From Impatiens glandulifera (Eukaryota; Streptophyta; Magnoliopsida; Ericales; Balsaminaceae): a stretch of 64,000 bases of DNA. A model generated the notes under the pieces. It worked only from the letters and a program-made list of their open reading frames with translations. It searched no databases and was not told the origin of the DNA. Position 1 is the first letter of the stretch, and each line of letters opens with the position of its first letter. Position numbers and translations under genes: made by a program. The stretch spans positions 59,397,068 to 59,461,067 of the forward strand of contig NC_061862.1 of the NCBI RefSeq assembly GCF_907164915.1, in the 5' to 3' direction. Positions 12,401 through 25,218 of the stretch are shown one piece after another.

Positions 12401-12812
12401 CAAAAACTTTCAATTTTGCTATAAGTGCTTCAACTTCTTTTTTTCTTGTCAATAGATAAGTTTGTATGAATCACAAGTAGAAGCATGGCCATCAAAGTTG
12501 TTCTGTTCATTTAGATGTGTCCCGTGTACCTTGATTTCCGCTTTCCATGCAATAGGTACATCATCTCGACAATATAAACTCAATTTTTTATGTCGTCTTT
12601 ATATGTAATCTTCGTTCTTTTATGATTCATCGACTATAACATCTTCTAAAGAATGTACCAACATTTCATGATCTAATTCAGTATTCCACACCCTTGAGGA
12701 CATGAAAACTCACAACTTCATTAACAATATTCATCCATGTGGCCGTCTAATTGTTCTCCATATCACCATAAACCACATAGCTAGTGCCAATAAAAATGGT
12801 ATTTGTAAGTCC
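12401..12812. other. Intergenic, unassigned
   Basis: Less AT-rich than its left neighbour. Minus-strand frames give only short peptides (for example TSYVVYGDMENN) that I cannot match to a family. No GT-AG bounded gene model was supported. Confidence 0.3.
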
Positions 12813-13645
12813 AACTTGAGAAATATATTCTCGATGAAGGTTCAGCGAAAGCAAGACCACAAATCCTACGTGGCCTTGCCACGACCACGTGACTAAGAGA
12901 GAGAAAAAAAAAAACGTTTCAATTTTCTTCTTTTCATTTCTCATTTTCGGCGCGACGATCTTCTTTTCTTTTTTCTCTGACGATTTGGCTCTCCGGCATC
13001 CCCGACTTCTCCTTTCTTCATCGTTTTCCGATAAAAAATGGTAGGTCTCCTTCGTGTATCTTTCACTTCATTTAGGTTTATGGTGGTCCAGGGTTCATAC
13101 TACTCTTCTTTTCAGTTTGGTGGTCCAGGTACATTGTCATGCAAGACTCCAACATCTCCAAGGTAAATAAGACATCGTATCTTTTAGAAACGTAGATGAT
13201 TTTGATATAACGATTAGGGTTTCCCTGATTAGGGTTTCTACGCTATATCAAAATCATCTACGTTTTTAAAAGATACGATGTCTTATTTACCTTGGAATCC
13301 TGCATGGCGATGTACCTAGACCATCAGCCTGAAAAGAAGAGTAGTATGAACCTTGAACCACCGTAAACTTAAATGAAGTGAAAGATACACGAAGGAGACT
13401 TACCATTTTCAATCGGAAGACAATGAAGAAAGGAAAATAAGTCGAGGATGCTGAAGAGCCAAATCGCCAGAGAAGAAACAAAAGAAGATTGCCGCACCAA
13501 AAATGAGAAATGAAAAGAAGAAAGAGGGGGAAAAACTGAAACGTTTATTATTATTTTTTTTTTCTCTCTCCTAACCACACGTAGGATTCGTGACCTTACT
13601 TTCGCTGAACTTTTCATTCAGAATATCATTTCTTGTCTTAAATCT
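12813..13645. repeat. 830-bp palindrome (foldback element) with exon-like arms
   Basis: The left arm (about 12813-13209) is the inverted copy of the right arm (about 13244-13645). Matching outer parts include GTTCAGCGAAAG and AATCCTACGTG, then TTTCAATTTTCTTCTTTTCATTTC. Inner parts are AGATACGATGTCTTATTTACC and a 22-base arm AAACGTAGATGATTTTGATA (13188/13265) around a 34-base loop. Each arm holds an ATG directly followed by an intron-like GTA(A/G)GTCTCC and a small exon-like unit (left arm 13116-13162, ...TTTTCAG before and GTAAAT after). Arms are diverged, especially in that unit. It could be a foldback transposon that captured a gene start, or an inverted gene duplication. Confidence 0.7.
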
Positions 13646-14099
13646 TAAATATGGTCCTTACATGTGGGATTTAGTCAATGCTTATAAGTGGCATGTGGGG
13701 AAATGTTTTTGCAACTTCAGTAGGCCTAAACATTCGGACCACCCTTGAGCATACTTGATTTCTTATGGAAACATTGCCTTCCTTTTAAAACATGGCAGCA
13801 CCAATGATATTGACTTCTTATATTTGTCTATATTTTTTTAAGTACAGGAAATCAGAAATCAAGTGAGAGATCACCAGCAGCAAATACAAGTGATTTTAAA
13901 AAGTTTCATCAATTGAAAAATCCAGCAGGAATCAAAGTTTGTTTATCTGACCTCTTTTCTCAAAAAGAAACCAGATAGACCACAACCACCAGATACAAGT
14001 GAGTGTTTAAAAGACATAACAAGTCTAGTCGATAACATACTTTCAAGGAAAATCTATCATAGTTTGTTCCAAAGACACGTTATTACCATGTAGAAATCT
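13646..14099. other. 3' flank of the RNA-binding protein gene
   Basis: No gene seen. The 3' UTR of the minus-strand gene ending at 14100 probably extends to around 13850-14050. Confidence 0.4.
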
Positions 14100-15884
14100 T
14101 CAAGCCCTTCTGCTTGCATAGTCATCAGGCTTATCATCACCATCATCTTTGTCCAGAGTATCATGGTGACCAAAACCACCAGAAGATGCAGCAGCATTCT
14201 CAAAACCACCAGACGATTGTTGTTCTAAACCACCCAGTCCCAACTCAGAACCACCTCCAAAACCACCTTGGTTCCCACCACCATAGTAACCACCAGCTTG
14301 GTTTTGATTGTTGCCTCCACCATAGCCACCACCGCCATCATTCCCACCTCCGTATCCGCCACCACCATACCCTCCGCCTCCATATCCACCACCACCACCT
14401 CCGTATCCACCACCACCACCTCCATACCCTCCTCCTCCATATCCACCACCACCACCTCCATATCCACCACCACCTCCAAAGGTCCTTGGTCGGTCATTTG
14501 CATAATTGACCCTCACTGTTCTCCCATGTAGTTCCTGTGTAGACATAAAAAATCAGCATAGACATGAATCTTCCAGTACTCATTTGAGCATAGACAAATA
14601 CTACATGGATAGGGATAAAGTGAGCCTATCTAATATAAGCTGAATTTGGACAGATCGAAATTATCCTCATTTGAAATCACAACTGGATCAGAATTTAAAT
14701 CCAGAAACAGTAAAGTGTTTCCAGTTGGACTCTACATATATTTTCAGATAGATAAATGTTTGGTAACTAAAATTAATCAGACACCTTCAACATTTTTTTG
14801 TATATAGGAACGGAAACAAAAACAGATACAGTAACTGTTTCCACTCTATCATTAACTCTTAGATAATTACAACTTTAATGTAGAAATTATAGTCTTCCAT
14901 TCATAATCAACAAGAGGAAACATAAACAAGTTAACATTAATGCCTCACAAATTTCAATATATTGTCCACAATGCATTACTTATGAAAATGAGTGACATTA
15001 CTGAAATCATGTCAACAACAAATGTAGATTGATAAACTGTTGGACTTTCAACTCAGGGAAAGAAAAATTATATTAGCAGAAAATGGAGTTTGTGTTCACC
15101 TGCCCATCTAAGGCCTGGATAGAAGCAGAAGCTTCCTCAGCTGAGCAAAACGTAACAAAGCCAAAGCCTCTGGATCTTCCAGTTTCACGGTCACTAATCA
15201 CCCTTGCTGCAAGAAAACATAAAGGCTTTAGAATCATCATTATCTGACACTAATAATTTAAGCAACACAACAATGATTAAAGATTTCACATCATTTTCCA
15301 TATCAATAAGCATTTGAAACATTACAAAGATAAAATTGTGCAAACCCCATACAGGTAATGGAAGGGTTTAATGCAAAAATATTCAAATATTTGTTGTCAT
15401 TTAGGTAGCACAATTTCAAACATACTATATAACAAGGGTCATGAAAACAAAGAGAAAAATACATATCACAGAATTCTAGCTGAAACAATAAGTTAAAAAA
15501 AAATAGGTTTATTAACTTCGATGTATCTATTTAAAATTCAAGGCTACTACATGTTAAAATCATTATAGGTTAAAACTAACAAATATACCCTCAACAACTT
15601 CTCCGTATCTGGTGAATGCCTCCTTCAAGCTTGTTTCATCGGTGGAAAAAGACAAACCTGCAGATGGAACAAAAGATATTATCATTATCAATTAACAAAA
15701 CAAAAGGGTATTAAAACAAGAATCTGAGGAGTAAACAAACCATACCTCCAACAAACACTTTGGATGATGACATGCATCTTATCGTTTGAAGGATAGATGG
15801 GTTGGACGCAGAAATGTTCTGGGCATTGATATTCTTCGAAATGGACTGCCTCAATATACTTCCAACCTTGCTTAGGAAAGCCAT
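14100..15884 (-). CDS. Mitochondrial-type glycine-rich RNA-binding protein (GR-RBP3-like)
   Basis: Four coding exons in phase: 15884-15746, 15657-15589, 15206-15100 and 14534-14100 (249 aa). Residues 1-40 ([20 protein letters not shown]...) are a basic, Ser-rich presequence like that of the mitochondrial GR-RBP/RBG group. An RRM follows with RNP2 KVFVGG (42-47) and RNP1 RGFGFVTF (82-89), then about 70 residues of GGYGGGG repeats and an acidic tail ending DDYASRRA. Family members bind organellar RNA and act in processing, editing and cold response. This role is inferred. A 5' UTR intron is likely, with an acceptor just before the ATG (minus TTTCCAG then GTTCAAAATG) and a donor near 16294 (GAAAAG then GTCAGT). 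The Gly run is a likely place for length variation. A decayed copy of the last exon lies at 46.1 kb. Confidence 0.92.
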
Positions 15885-16376
15885 TTTGAACCTGGAAAAA
15901 GCTCAGAAAGCCAACAATAATAACCATACTTGTGAGTTCCAACAAATTTCTATTTTCGTATGAATAATTATATAACAAATGATGAGATCGTAGCACTCAA
16001 CTACTTTCTCTGAAAACAGAAGGTTACTAATAATTGTCAAGAAGCTAATTAGATCTATATTCGTTCATTTCTCAGAATCCCAAACTATTAAGAAAACACG
16101 TAGGAATCAAAATGATGGTAAGAGGGTATCTGGAAAAATAGCATATAATTAACAGATTTAGATCAACCGAAATAGACTCCTAATGTAATCAACGGAGGAA
16201 AAAGAACGAACAGATATGCATACTTCGTGAAATGAAATGAATGATGTAGACGGTGAATCTGAAACAAGAAGGGATGTGAAGATCGATTCAACTGACCTTT
16301 TCGACGACTGTGGATTCTACTACGTCGCTTTCCTTCTCTTCTCGCTTTGGTTTTTGACCAGTTTATCGATTACTTA

Positions 16377-16384
16377 AAACCCTA
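16377..16384 (+). promoter_or_regulatory. Telo-box upstream of the RNA-binding protein gene
   Basis: AAACCCTA (TAGGGTTT on the gene strand) lies in the leader or proximal promoter. A second one, TTTAGGGTTTT, lies at about 16569-16579. Telo-boxes are common in plant genes for translation and RNA-binding functions. That they act here is inference. Confidence 0.5.
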
Positions 16385-16589
16385 GAGCCTTCGATCAGAG
16401 AAGGGTTTATGGGAGGAAGCCAGGCGACTCATTAAACATATATGAGATCCTTGGTCAATCCTTGCCGTTAGATTGAATAGGAATGGTTCAGACCGTTGGA
16501 TTAAGATGCGTTTTCGCCGCAGGAAATGAAGATATTTTTTTAATGGATATTTTGGGGACCTCGTTTCGTTTAGGGTTTTGAAGGAGTGA

Positions 16590-18054
16590 TTTTTTAATAA
16601 AACAATCTTTCTAAATAACTAGTATTCTAATAATTAATTCCATCATTATAAATTTAATTGAATTCAAATAATATTTTTTATAAATTGATTTTTTTAAATA
16701 AATACACCCTCAAAATACAAGGCAAATGTTTTTTTTTATTAAGTCATGGATCGAAAAAAACACACACATAGAAGTATATAAAATGTCTATGATACTAAAC
16801 AAATAATATTGTTAAATCTCAAACAAACGAGATGACTATAAATCTAGAGAACCTACATCAACTGTCTAAAGATAAAATAATATGAACATTAATGAAAAAA
16901 TTATATAAAAATTATCAATATTACTGAAAAAATTATATAAAAATTATCAAAATAAAAGAAAATCATATTGTATAAACATTACGATATTTTTATAAGAAAA
17001 CTAATATAATAATACTGATATTATCACATTATTAATAGATATATTATTATATATAAAAATATTTTTTTTCAAACTTAAGATGATAATGATTCGAACAGTT
17101 TGAGATTGTATGAGAATGTTGACTGATATTATGTTTTTTAAGCTTGATAAATCGTGAGTGTTGAAATCCATCAAATGACGTGATGACAGTGTTGACTGAT
17201 AAACTAGCGAATAATATAGAATTTAATGAGCATTGAATGTTGGGGTGAAATAAAAAAAAACTCTGAAATTATTTATGAGTCTCGAGATCTATCAAATGAC
17301 AGTGTGTTTCCTAAATAAGAAAATTATCGAAGAAGACAAAATCTCATGTGCATAAAATGTTAGGGTTAAACAACACCCTGAAAAAAAAATCATAACAAAA
17401 GGATGACATTGTGTTGCCTAAGAAGAAAATCAGTGAAGATATGTGTATTCACTGTTGGGGTAAAACAACAACCGAGAAAATAAACTCAATGTATAACTGA
17501 AGAAAATAAGACATCAACAAAAACATTTAAAAAAAAATATTAATAATAAATAATTAAAGCCATCCTCTGACTATATTTTAAAAACAAAAACAAGACTCCG
17601 ATTCTATATTATAATAAAATAAAATCGTATTAAATATTATATTGAGTTACAAAGATTATGTCTATTATATTCTATGCTCCAATTATAAAACGATATAATA
17701 AAAATCATAACTATATCATTTAAATCACTAATAATATCTCCTATCAAATTTATGATAGTAATAAATTTCAAAATGGAAAAAAAAGTTTGGATTGTGTTAA
17801 TTATTTAGGTCACAATCAATAATTATATTCAAGTAAATGATGAATATATGATTTGACGAGATTAGCCATTACAAATTCTCCCTCTTATCTCTTTTTTACT
17901 CTTGATTTCTTTCCTCCAAAGTATGTGGTTCTATCACTCCTAATATAAATAAATATTAGTGTACATGTTTAAATAGTTACAAAGGATTTTGTTAAAATGT
18001 ATCATTGACTGGTTAAAAATTGTGAAAGCCTAATTGATCACATGAAATAAAAAT
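16590..18054. other. AT-rich intergenic, no gene seen
   Basis: Contains a short direct repeat (AAAAAATTATATAAAAATTAT, 16896 and 16926) and loose repeats of TGTTGGGGT(A/G)AAA with ACAAC between 17235 and 17470. No coding sequence could be supported. Confidence 0.6.
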
Positions 18055-18689
18055 ATTCACTAGTAGAAAAAAGGGTATCAGTAAGGGCGAAAACCGTTAC
18101 TGAAAGCCTCAAAAGTCGTTACTGATAACTTTCTGTAACGGCGAATAAAACCGTTACCATTCGTTACAAAAACAAGCGTTACTGATACTTCTCTGGTATC
18201 AGTAACGGCTTTTGAAAACCGTTACTGAAACTCCCTCAACAACAGTAACGGTTTTAGCCGAGGTTAAACCGTTACAGATAAAGTTACATTAGTAACTGTT
18301 TTCTTATGTATAAAATCGTTACTATTTTGGGAGAGTTTCAGTAACGGTTTTCGAAGCCGTTATTATTGTTTGAGAAGTTTCAGTAACGATTTTCTTATTT
18401 GTTAAACCGTTACAGATAAAGTTATATTAGTAACGATTTTCTTATACATAAAAACGTTATTAAAAAATAATCGTTTTTTTTTTTTTTTATTTTTTTTAAT
18501 ATTTCATATTTGTACATATATAAACAATAATAATAATTATCCATTTTGCAAAACCATTAATAACTAAAACCACAATCATCAATCCAAAACAACAATCATC
18601 CACCAACTACAATCATAAATCCACAATTCACGCTCCTCTCGCATTTTCTACATTTTCTCAAGTAAAACTCGGTTTTTCTCACGGGTCTA

Positions 18690-18870
18690 TTATGTGTTAC
18701 TACGCGGTGTGCTAGAACCCCCACGAGCATCTGCTCTAAAAGATGTAGGTGTGACACCTGAGCCCATACCCACGACTCGCCCGTGTCCCTAAGACCCGAA
18801 CGCGTACTCAGCCAACTGCAGGTCATTCTTAGTCGGGTCTTCTTCTATATCAGTTCGCAAGGCAGTCTAC
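18690..18870 (-). pseudogene. Transposase_24-like remnant inside the CACTA element
   Basis: In one minus-strand frame: NDLQLAEYAFGS, a TAG stop, then GHGRVVGMGSGVTPTSFR and a short tail ending in TAA. The same motif (GHGRVIGMGS) is found in the second CACTA element at 61.77 kb. It resembles the plant Transposase_24 (Ptta/En/Spm) family found beside the main transposase in CACTA elements. The in-frame stop and lack of the rest mark it as a relic. Confidence 0.6.
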
Positions 18871-20044
18871 AAACACAAATTACATTAATAATCTAACATT
18901 CAAATAATCTAACTTAATCTAACAATTTAAATAATCTAACGTAGTATTCAATAATTCAATAATCTAACATAACCTACAAATTAATAATCTAATAAAATTT
19001 CTGCATAAGGGAATGAAAGAAGAATATTACTATAGATGATTGATGATGAATAACAAGTGCAATTGAATCTGATGGCTGAATAAAATATTTTAAGATTATG
19101 TTTGATTTGATTTTATTAGATATTCTCACAGTACAAAATCTTAATAAAATATTTATTGTTATTCAAAGGTTAAATAGTGCAAGTGTACCCGAATAATAGT
19201 AAGAATATGGAAGTCTGTTTTTATTTTCTTTAAGGCAATACATCAAACACTTTATGTGCAGAAAATGGAAGTGGAAGATTATCAATTCCTACAGCCCAAT
19301 TCGTACATCAATCCCAAGCAGAAGGCGTAAAGGTTGTTCAAGATGTAAGTATATATAAAAGTTATGTTGCTTAAGTTCTTAATACTGCTAGAATGGATAA
19401 ATCAGAAATCATAAAAAGTAATATTCAATGCAATAGAGACACAGTTACAAAGAGAGATATGGAAAGAGAGATTACCAATGAGGATGAACAAGGATTATAT
19501 ATATTGACTTTGTAGGAAAACTTAAGGCTTAATTCCGTTCAACTGCAATGTAACAAGATTTGTGATAGGTAAAAAATGAATATCATCTGTTGACCGGCTT
19601 CAAGACCATGTCTGCTACAGATCTGGAAGTACAAAGCCAATTCTGATACTAATGATGATTAGAAGGTTGAAAGGTTGATTTTTTGTATCTTTCGCGGACC
19701 AAAAATGAACACGACTAACATAGTCAATATCTAAAATACTGGAATGGAAGAAATCAATACTTGACGTCTAAAGATGAATGTAATTTCTGTTCTTTGCCCG
19801 AGAATCTCTTTGCAACTTTGAAATCCGTAATTTCCTAGCATTGGCCTGCAGTTGTAAGCTTATACTCTCGGTGATGAAGATCAGATCGGAATAAATCGGT
19901 GAAAGACGAAACTCTAACTGAAAGAGGAAGCTCTTGAAAAGACGGCGAGGAAGAAAGCCCTGTGAAAGAAAGAAATGAAAAAAAGAAAGAAGACGGAGCA
20001 TGGAGAAGAGAGAAGAAAGATGAAGAAAAAAAGAAAGAAGACTG

Positions 20045-20545
20045 CAGATTTTTGGGTTTTAGTAGAGTATCAGTAACGGTTATACTAAAAACCGCTACTG
20101 ATACTCTTTGTAAGAAAATAAAAGTTTTAATGGAGTATCAGTAAGGGCATTAGGGATAACCGTTACTGATACTCTATGTAAGAAAATATAAGTTTTAATG
20201 GAGTATCAGTAAGGGCATTATGGATAACTGTTACTGATACGAGTATCAGTAAGGGTATTAGGGATAACCGTTACATATACTCTTTGTAAGAAAATATAAG
20301 TTTTAATGGAGTATCAGTAAGGGCATTAGGCATAACCGTTATTGATACTTTTTGTAAGAAAATATAAGTTTTAATGGAGTATAAGTAAGGGCATTAAGGA
20401 TAACCGTTACTGATACGAGTATCAGTAAGGGTATTAGGGATAACCATTACTGATACTCTTTGTAAGAAAATATAAGTTTTAATGGAGTATCAGTAAGGGC
20501 ATTATGGATAACCGTTACTAATACTTTTATTTCAAAATTTAATTA
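20045..20545. repeat. Minisatellite of about 60-bp units at the CACTA right end
   Basis: Units of about 60 bases, AAATATAAGTTTTAATGGAG then TATCAGTAAGGGCATTAGGG then ATAACCGTTACTGATAC, repeat about seven times with changes. They extend the subterminal motif array of the element. Confidence 0.8.
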
Positions 20546-20745
20546 GAAAAGTCTGTTATCAGTAACGACTCTACCATTTAGCCGTTACTAATATTAGATA
20601 TCAGTAACGATTTTATAAGACCGTTACTGATACTTAGACATTAGTAATGGTGTTATATAACCGTTACTAATAAAAAATGTCAGTAAGGGCACTATAGAGC
20701 CGTTACTAAAAGTCGTTACAGAAGGCTTTTTTTCTACTAGTGATT

Positions 20746-21440
20746 ATATCGTAAAATTTTTACTTTATTAATAAATATTATTGAATATATATAAATTAAT
20801 TAATAATAATAAATAAATAAATATTATATGTTATAAATAAAATAAAATATTTCATTGTTTGGTTGAATTTTTTAAATAATTTTAATTTAATCAAATATTA
20901 TTTAATTTTCATTTTTATCCATCACACCACTCAATTCATTAATCAAGATATTAAAATATTATTTATTTATTTTTAAAATAAAATATTTTATCATTATATA
21001 TTAATTCTTTAAATATTTTTATAAAAAAACTATATTTTCCCAAAAAATACTACTAATCATTTTTTTTAAATATAAATTATTAAAAAAAACTACATGTTGA
21101 ACAAACACGTCAGAAAACTCAAGTTCACTTCTCTTAAATAATATATCTATATATATATATATTGATGTAAATTTGGTTGAAATTTTTAAAAATTTATTTC
21201 ATCTCTAATTAATTGTATTACTTAATTCATTAATAAAAAAAATATTAAAATATTTTATATTTTAAAAAATAAAATTTATTTTATTATCACATTTTAATAC
21301 ATTTTAAATTATTTTATTAAAAAATACTCATATCCTCAAAATCACCACCATTTAACATTTTAGATAATAAAAAACAAACAAAGAGGGCAGTGCCTTTTTG
21401 CACCAAGGGAGATATGTTTTTTTGGCACAATTACTCACAT
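20746..21440. other. AT-rich intergenic
   Basis: No gene, RNA or clear repeat structure beyond simple AT-rich sequence. Confidence 0.6.
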
Positions 21441-21446
21441 CGAAAG

Positions 21447-22235
21447 AAACTATTCTCACAATTAGAATCCCATATCAGAAAAGGATGAGAGTTGATGAAA
21501 TTTCTTAAAATAAAATAAAAATATTTCTTCCTTATGAATGCTTGAACCGATTTCTATCTCTATTATAAGGAGCTAGTGTTAGAATTTATGGGTCACTAAG
21601 TATAATAAATACTCGTGTAAATGTCATATTTTATATAAAACAAACTAATGTGACTTAATTTGAAATTAAGTTTATGATTTATAAGTGTATTTATCATGAA
21701 TATAAAGTGAGGATATATAAATGACATTTCTAATTTTATGAAAAACTAAATTAGAAATGACCAAATCATAATAACTGACATAATGTTAGTTATTTTGTAA
21801 TAGTAATGGACCTAATGACCTCTATTTGAGGTACGATCATTTTCTCTTTGTGTTCCTATCATCAGAGAGACCCATGTAAGGAAAGTTTAAGGACAAGAAA
21901 ATTAAAGAACAATTCAATGTAAAGAAGTTTTAAAGAAATAAAAGATTAAATATCATTTCTATTATAAAGAAATAAAAGAATTATGTATTAAGGTACATTT
22001 TCGCATTAAGATTTAATTTTTCATAATTTAAATTAGGATCTAATTTAAATAATTATATCCGTTAGAGCTAGAATGTGTATGATTAAATAGTCTCTTAATA
22101 TATAAAAGAAACTCTCCTCACAATTAGAATCCCACATCGGAAGGTGATGGGAGTTGGAAAATTTCTTAGTCTATCAAATTCTTAGTGTGTTCTTTTGTTT
22201 TTCTCTTCTTTTATTTGGCCAAACTCCGAACTACA
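21447..22235 (+). repeat. LTR-like region of a decayed Copia element
   Basis: TGTTAGAATTTATGGG (21577) to ...CTACA (22235) lies directly before a primer binding site, which fits an LTR of about 660 bp. A related copy of most of it lies at 48.3-48.8 kb. A 60-base block (CACAATTAGAATCCCA(C/T)ATC...TTTCTTA) occurs at 21454 and again at 22118, so the true left border may be earlier than 21577. Confidence 0.6.
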
Positions 22236-22237
22236 AG

Positions 22238-24340
22238 TGATATCAGAGCCGAAGGTTCATCCTTGGCATGGTAGTCGAGTCTTTAAAATGAACATCAACT
22301 ACTTTGTCATCTTGGACGAGGACTCTAATGTTAAATTTAAAGTTTGCGGTACAAATATTTGATGTAACTGTGCATTTCGGCATGTGGCAATGTGATGTTC
22401 TATATTGTCTTTTCCAGCAGAGTCTAGATGTTGTTATTAAGGTCAGAAAGTTAAATGGTATACAAGAAAAAAGAATGTAGTATCATGAATCGATTGGCGT
22501 GTGGAATAATTCGACAGTGTCTTTTTAAAGAGCAGAAATATGTCGTGAAGGACGAAACTTCTACACATAAACTATGACAAGCATTGAATGACAATTTTTT
22601 GAAGAAGAGTGGTCAGAATAAGCTCCTAATAAAAAAACGTTTGTTCTGATTTGATTACCAGTCAGGTACCACCATGAATGAACACATCACTAAGATTAAT
22701 CAAATAGTAACAAATCTTTTAAATATTTATGTGAAATTTGAAGATGAAGATTTGACATTGATGTTGTTATCGTCCCTTCCTGATGAATTTGAACATTTAA
22801 AAACAATGTTACTTTATGGGAAAAATGTATCTCTTTATGCTATAAGTTCTATTTTATATAGTCACGAATTGAGAAATCAGGACAAAAGAAAAAACAAAAT
22901 AGCCACAACAAATGAAACATTGGTGGTCAACGGTCGTCAACAAAGAAAATCAAAAGGGAGAAGAGGAAGATCCAAAAGTAGAGTTGTCAAAGATGAATGT
23001 GTTTTTTGTCATGAGAAATGACATTGAAAGAATAACTGCCCAAAGTTGAAAAAGAAAGAGAAAGGTTCTGAAAATGCAAATATTGCATAAAACAAATGTG
23101 ATGTAGATTCCGAATTTTCTTTGTCTGCACTTATCATATGGTACTAGCCTGCACTTATCATATGGTACCAAACACAATATCACATCCTGACGCGTGAATA
23201 TTGGACTCAACCTGTACTTATCATATGGTACTAGTTCGAGAGTGGTTCTTTGACTTTAAAGAACTAGAGATGGTGGAATTGTTTACATGAGAGATTCTAA
23301 TACATGTAAAATAAAATGGATATGTTCAAAATGAGAAATGATGATGGATCCACCAAATTTATCAGAGATGTTCGGTACATACCGAATATGAAAAAAAATC
23401 TTATTTCTTTAGGGGCTTTGGAGTCAAAATGCCTATATGTGAGAATGGAAAATGGAATTCTTAAGGTAATCTCTGGACCGTTAGTGATGTTAAAAAATAT
23501 CATGAAAAGTAATCATTTGTATTACTATCAAGGTAGTACAGTTAATGAGATAGCAGCAACTATATCAATTTTCGACAGTAGTAAGGAATCAGAGTCAACA
23601 AATTTATGGCATATGCGATTGGGACATGATAGCGAGAAATCTATGAAAACTCTTGTTAAGTAAAGATTGTTGAAATGTACAAAAGTTTGTAAATTAGATT
23701 TTTTTAAACATTGTGTTTTAGAAAAATAAAGGCGAGTAAAATTTGACACTACTATCCATAACACCAAGGGTATTTTGGATTATATGCACTCAGATGTCTA
23801 AGGACCTATCAAGACCCCATCTCTTGGAGTTAAATATTATTTTGTTACTTTTGTTGATAATTTTTCTATAATAGTATGGATGTTTACTATGAAGAACAAA
23901 TATGAAGTGTTTGAGATTTTTCTTAAATGAAAAACTCAAGTTGAAAACGAGACAAGAAAAAAGATCAAAATTCTCTAAGCTAATAACGGTGGAGAATACA
24001 AGAATGATCCATTCCAGAAGTTATGCCAAGAATGTGGCATAGTTTGACACTTCACAGTAAAAAAAACACCACAACAGAATGGAGCGAAATTCTTGGGTCA
24101 TCTCAATGGGTTCATAAACTACACGTTTCTCTAGATCATCATAGTGTACTTCCACATATTCTCTTAGATTGGTGGAGAAAGTTCGTTGTATGTTGTCTAA
24201 TGTCTCAATATTCAAAACATTGTCTTTTGGTCTCTTGTTGGGTACAAATGTATTAAGATTTATGAATCACCGTATAGATTCATCTCATGAGCCTAGGGTA
24301 AGGATACCCTCAATTTTGCGAAACTCGTTAAACTTATGGG
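22238..24340 (+). pseudogene. Decayed Copia gag-pol
   Basis: A primer binding site (TGATATCAGAGC, 22238-22249) comes first. Gag reads at 22674-23021 (INQIVTNLLNIYVKFEDEDL, LLSSLPDEFEHLK), with a zinc knuckle broken by two stops (CVFCHEK, then NNC). The gag-pre-integrase part is at 23316-23663 (LWHMRLGHDSEKSM). Integrase pieces run from about 23770 to 24100 (DNGGEYKND, TPQQNGA where family members have GVAE) with frame changes. Reverse transcriptase and the right LTR are missing. Three copies of CTTATCATATGGTAC near 23128-23232 sit between gag and the pre-integrase part. Confidence 0.8.
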
Positions 24341-24779
24341 TTATGACACATAAATGCAATGTTCTAATTTTCTGTAGGAACTTTGAGTTTTAATTATTTT
24401 ATTTATAATTGAATAAATACAATAAATAAAAAATACAAAAGTTTAAAATAAAACATTTATAATATGATAAATTTGTGGACCTATTATTATGAACACAAAA
24501 TTAATCAAAGATCTCATCTTCATTGGTCTCCACTTTTAAAAGGTAGATCTTCATCCTTAAACTTTATGGTCAATCTCTTCTTTATATTACAATTTTTAAT
24601 TGTAATAATTTAATTATTAAAATAAATTATAAAATACAAAATAACACGCAATCCTATAAAAAAAATAAACTATACACAAATCGTATTTCTAAACCATACA
24701 AATAATTTTATGCAATAAATATATCATATGAAAAACAAATATATATATATATATTATTAATTTAAAATTAATTTTTATA

Positions 24780-24831
<52 letters not shown>

Positions 24832-25218
24832 CAATTTCATATTGTATAAATGATAAAGATACCACAAATTTTAAATGTATCAAATTAGCACTTAATATTT
24901 TTTTTATGATATCAATGTATACAACTTTGAATGACTTTGTACACGTTTTTTTTCTCGTCTCTTTATGTTTTCCTTAAAAATTATCCTGTCTTTAAGGGCG
25001 GTTCATGCGATTCGAAATTATTGACTCAATGTCTTACCTTCCTCACGTGCTCTCGCGGTAGGAGACGATAAATTTTTATGGTATGTTCGACCCGTGCACT
25101 GTTTTTTAAAAGAAAACATTTTTTCGTGGATTAAGACAATATATGAAGAACTCTTGGCTTACATTCCTTTGCATCCAATAAAAATTGAAAAGGGATAATG
25201 AACAAAAAAATAGAGTTC
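24341..25218. other. AT-rich intergenic with a long AT microsatellite
   Basis: Includes an uninterrupted AT dinucleotide tract at about 24786-24829. No gene seen. Confidence 0.6.

Larger units (their letters stand above)
18058..20742. mobile_element. Complete non-autonomous CACTA (En/Spm) transposon
   Basis: Starts CACTAGTAGAAAAAAG and ends CTTTTTTTCTACTAGTG, perfect inverted ends over about 16 bases. Both sides carry the trinucleotide ATT (18055-18057 and 20743-20745), the 3-bp target duplication expected of CACTA elements. Both subterminal zones (18070-18470 and 20050-20730) are packed with AACCGTTACTGATA-type motifs in both orientations, as in the binding arrays of En/Spm accessory proteins. 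The 2685-bp length and the lack of an intact transposase make it non-autonomous. Only a remnant of the accessory gene is left inside. Confidence 0.9.

Noticed and set aside
14114..14531. Plus-strand frames rich in His/Pro or Ser/Thr repeats
   Set aside because: They are the complementary and shifted readings of the GGYGGGG repeats of the minus-strand RNA-binding protein.
18596..18826. 76-aa minus-strand frame in the CACTA element
   Set aside because: It is a shifted reading; the related frame with GHGRVVGMGSGVTPTSF carries the family similarity.
23128..23232. Three copies of CTTATCATATGGTAC, CRISPR-like at first sight
   Set aside because: Only three short copies with uneven spacing, inside a decayed plant retrotransposon; CRISPR arrays are not expected in nuclear DNA.
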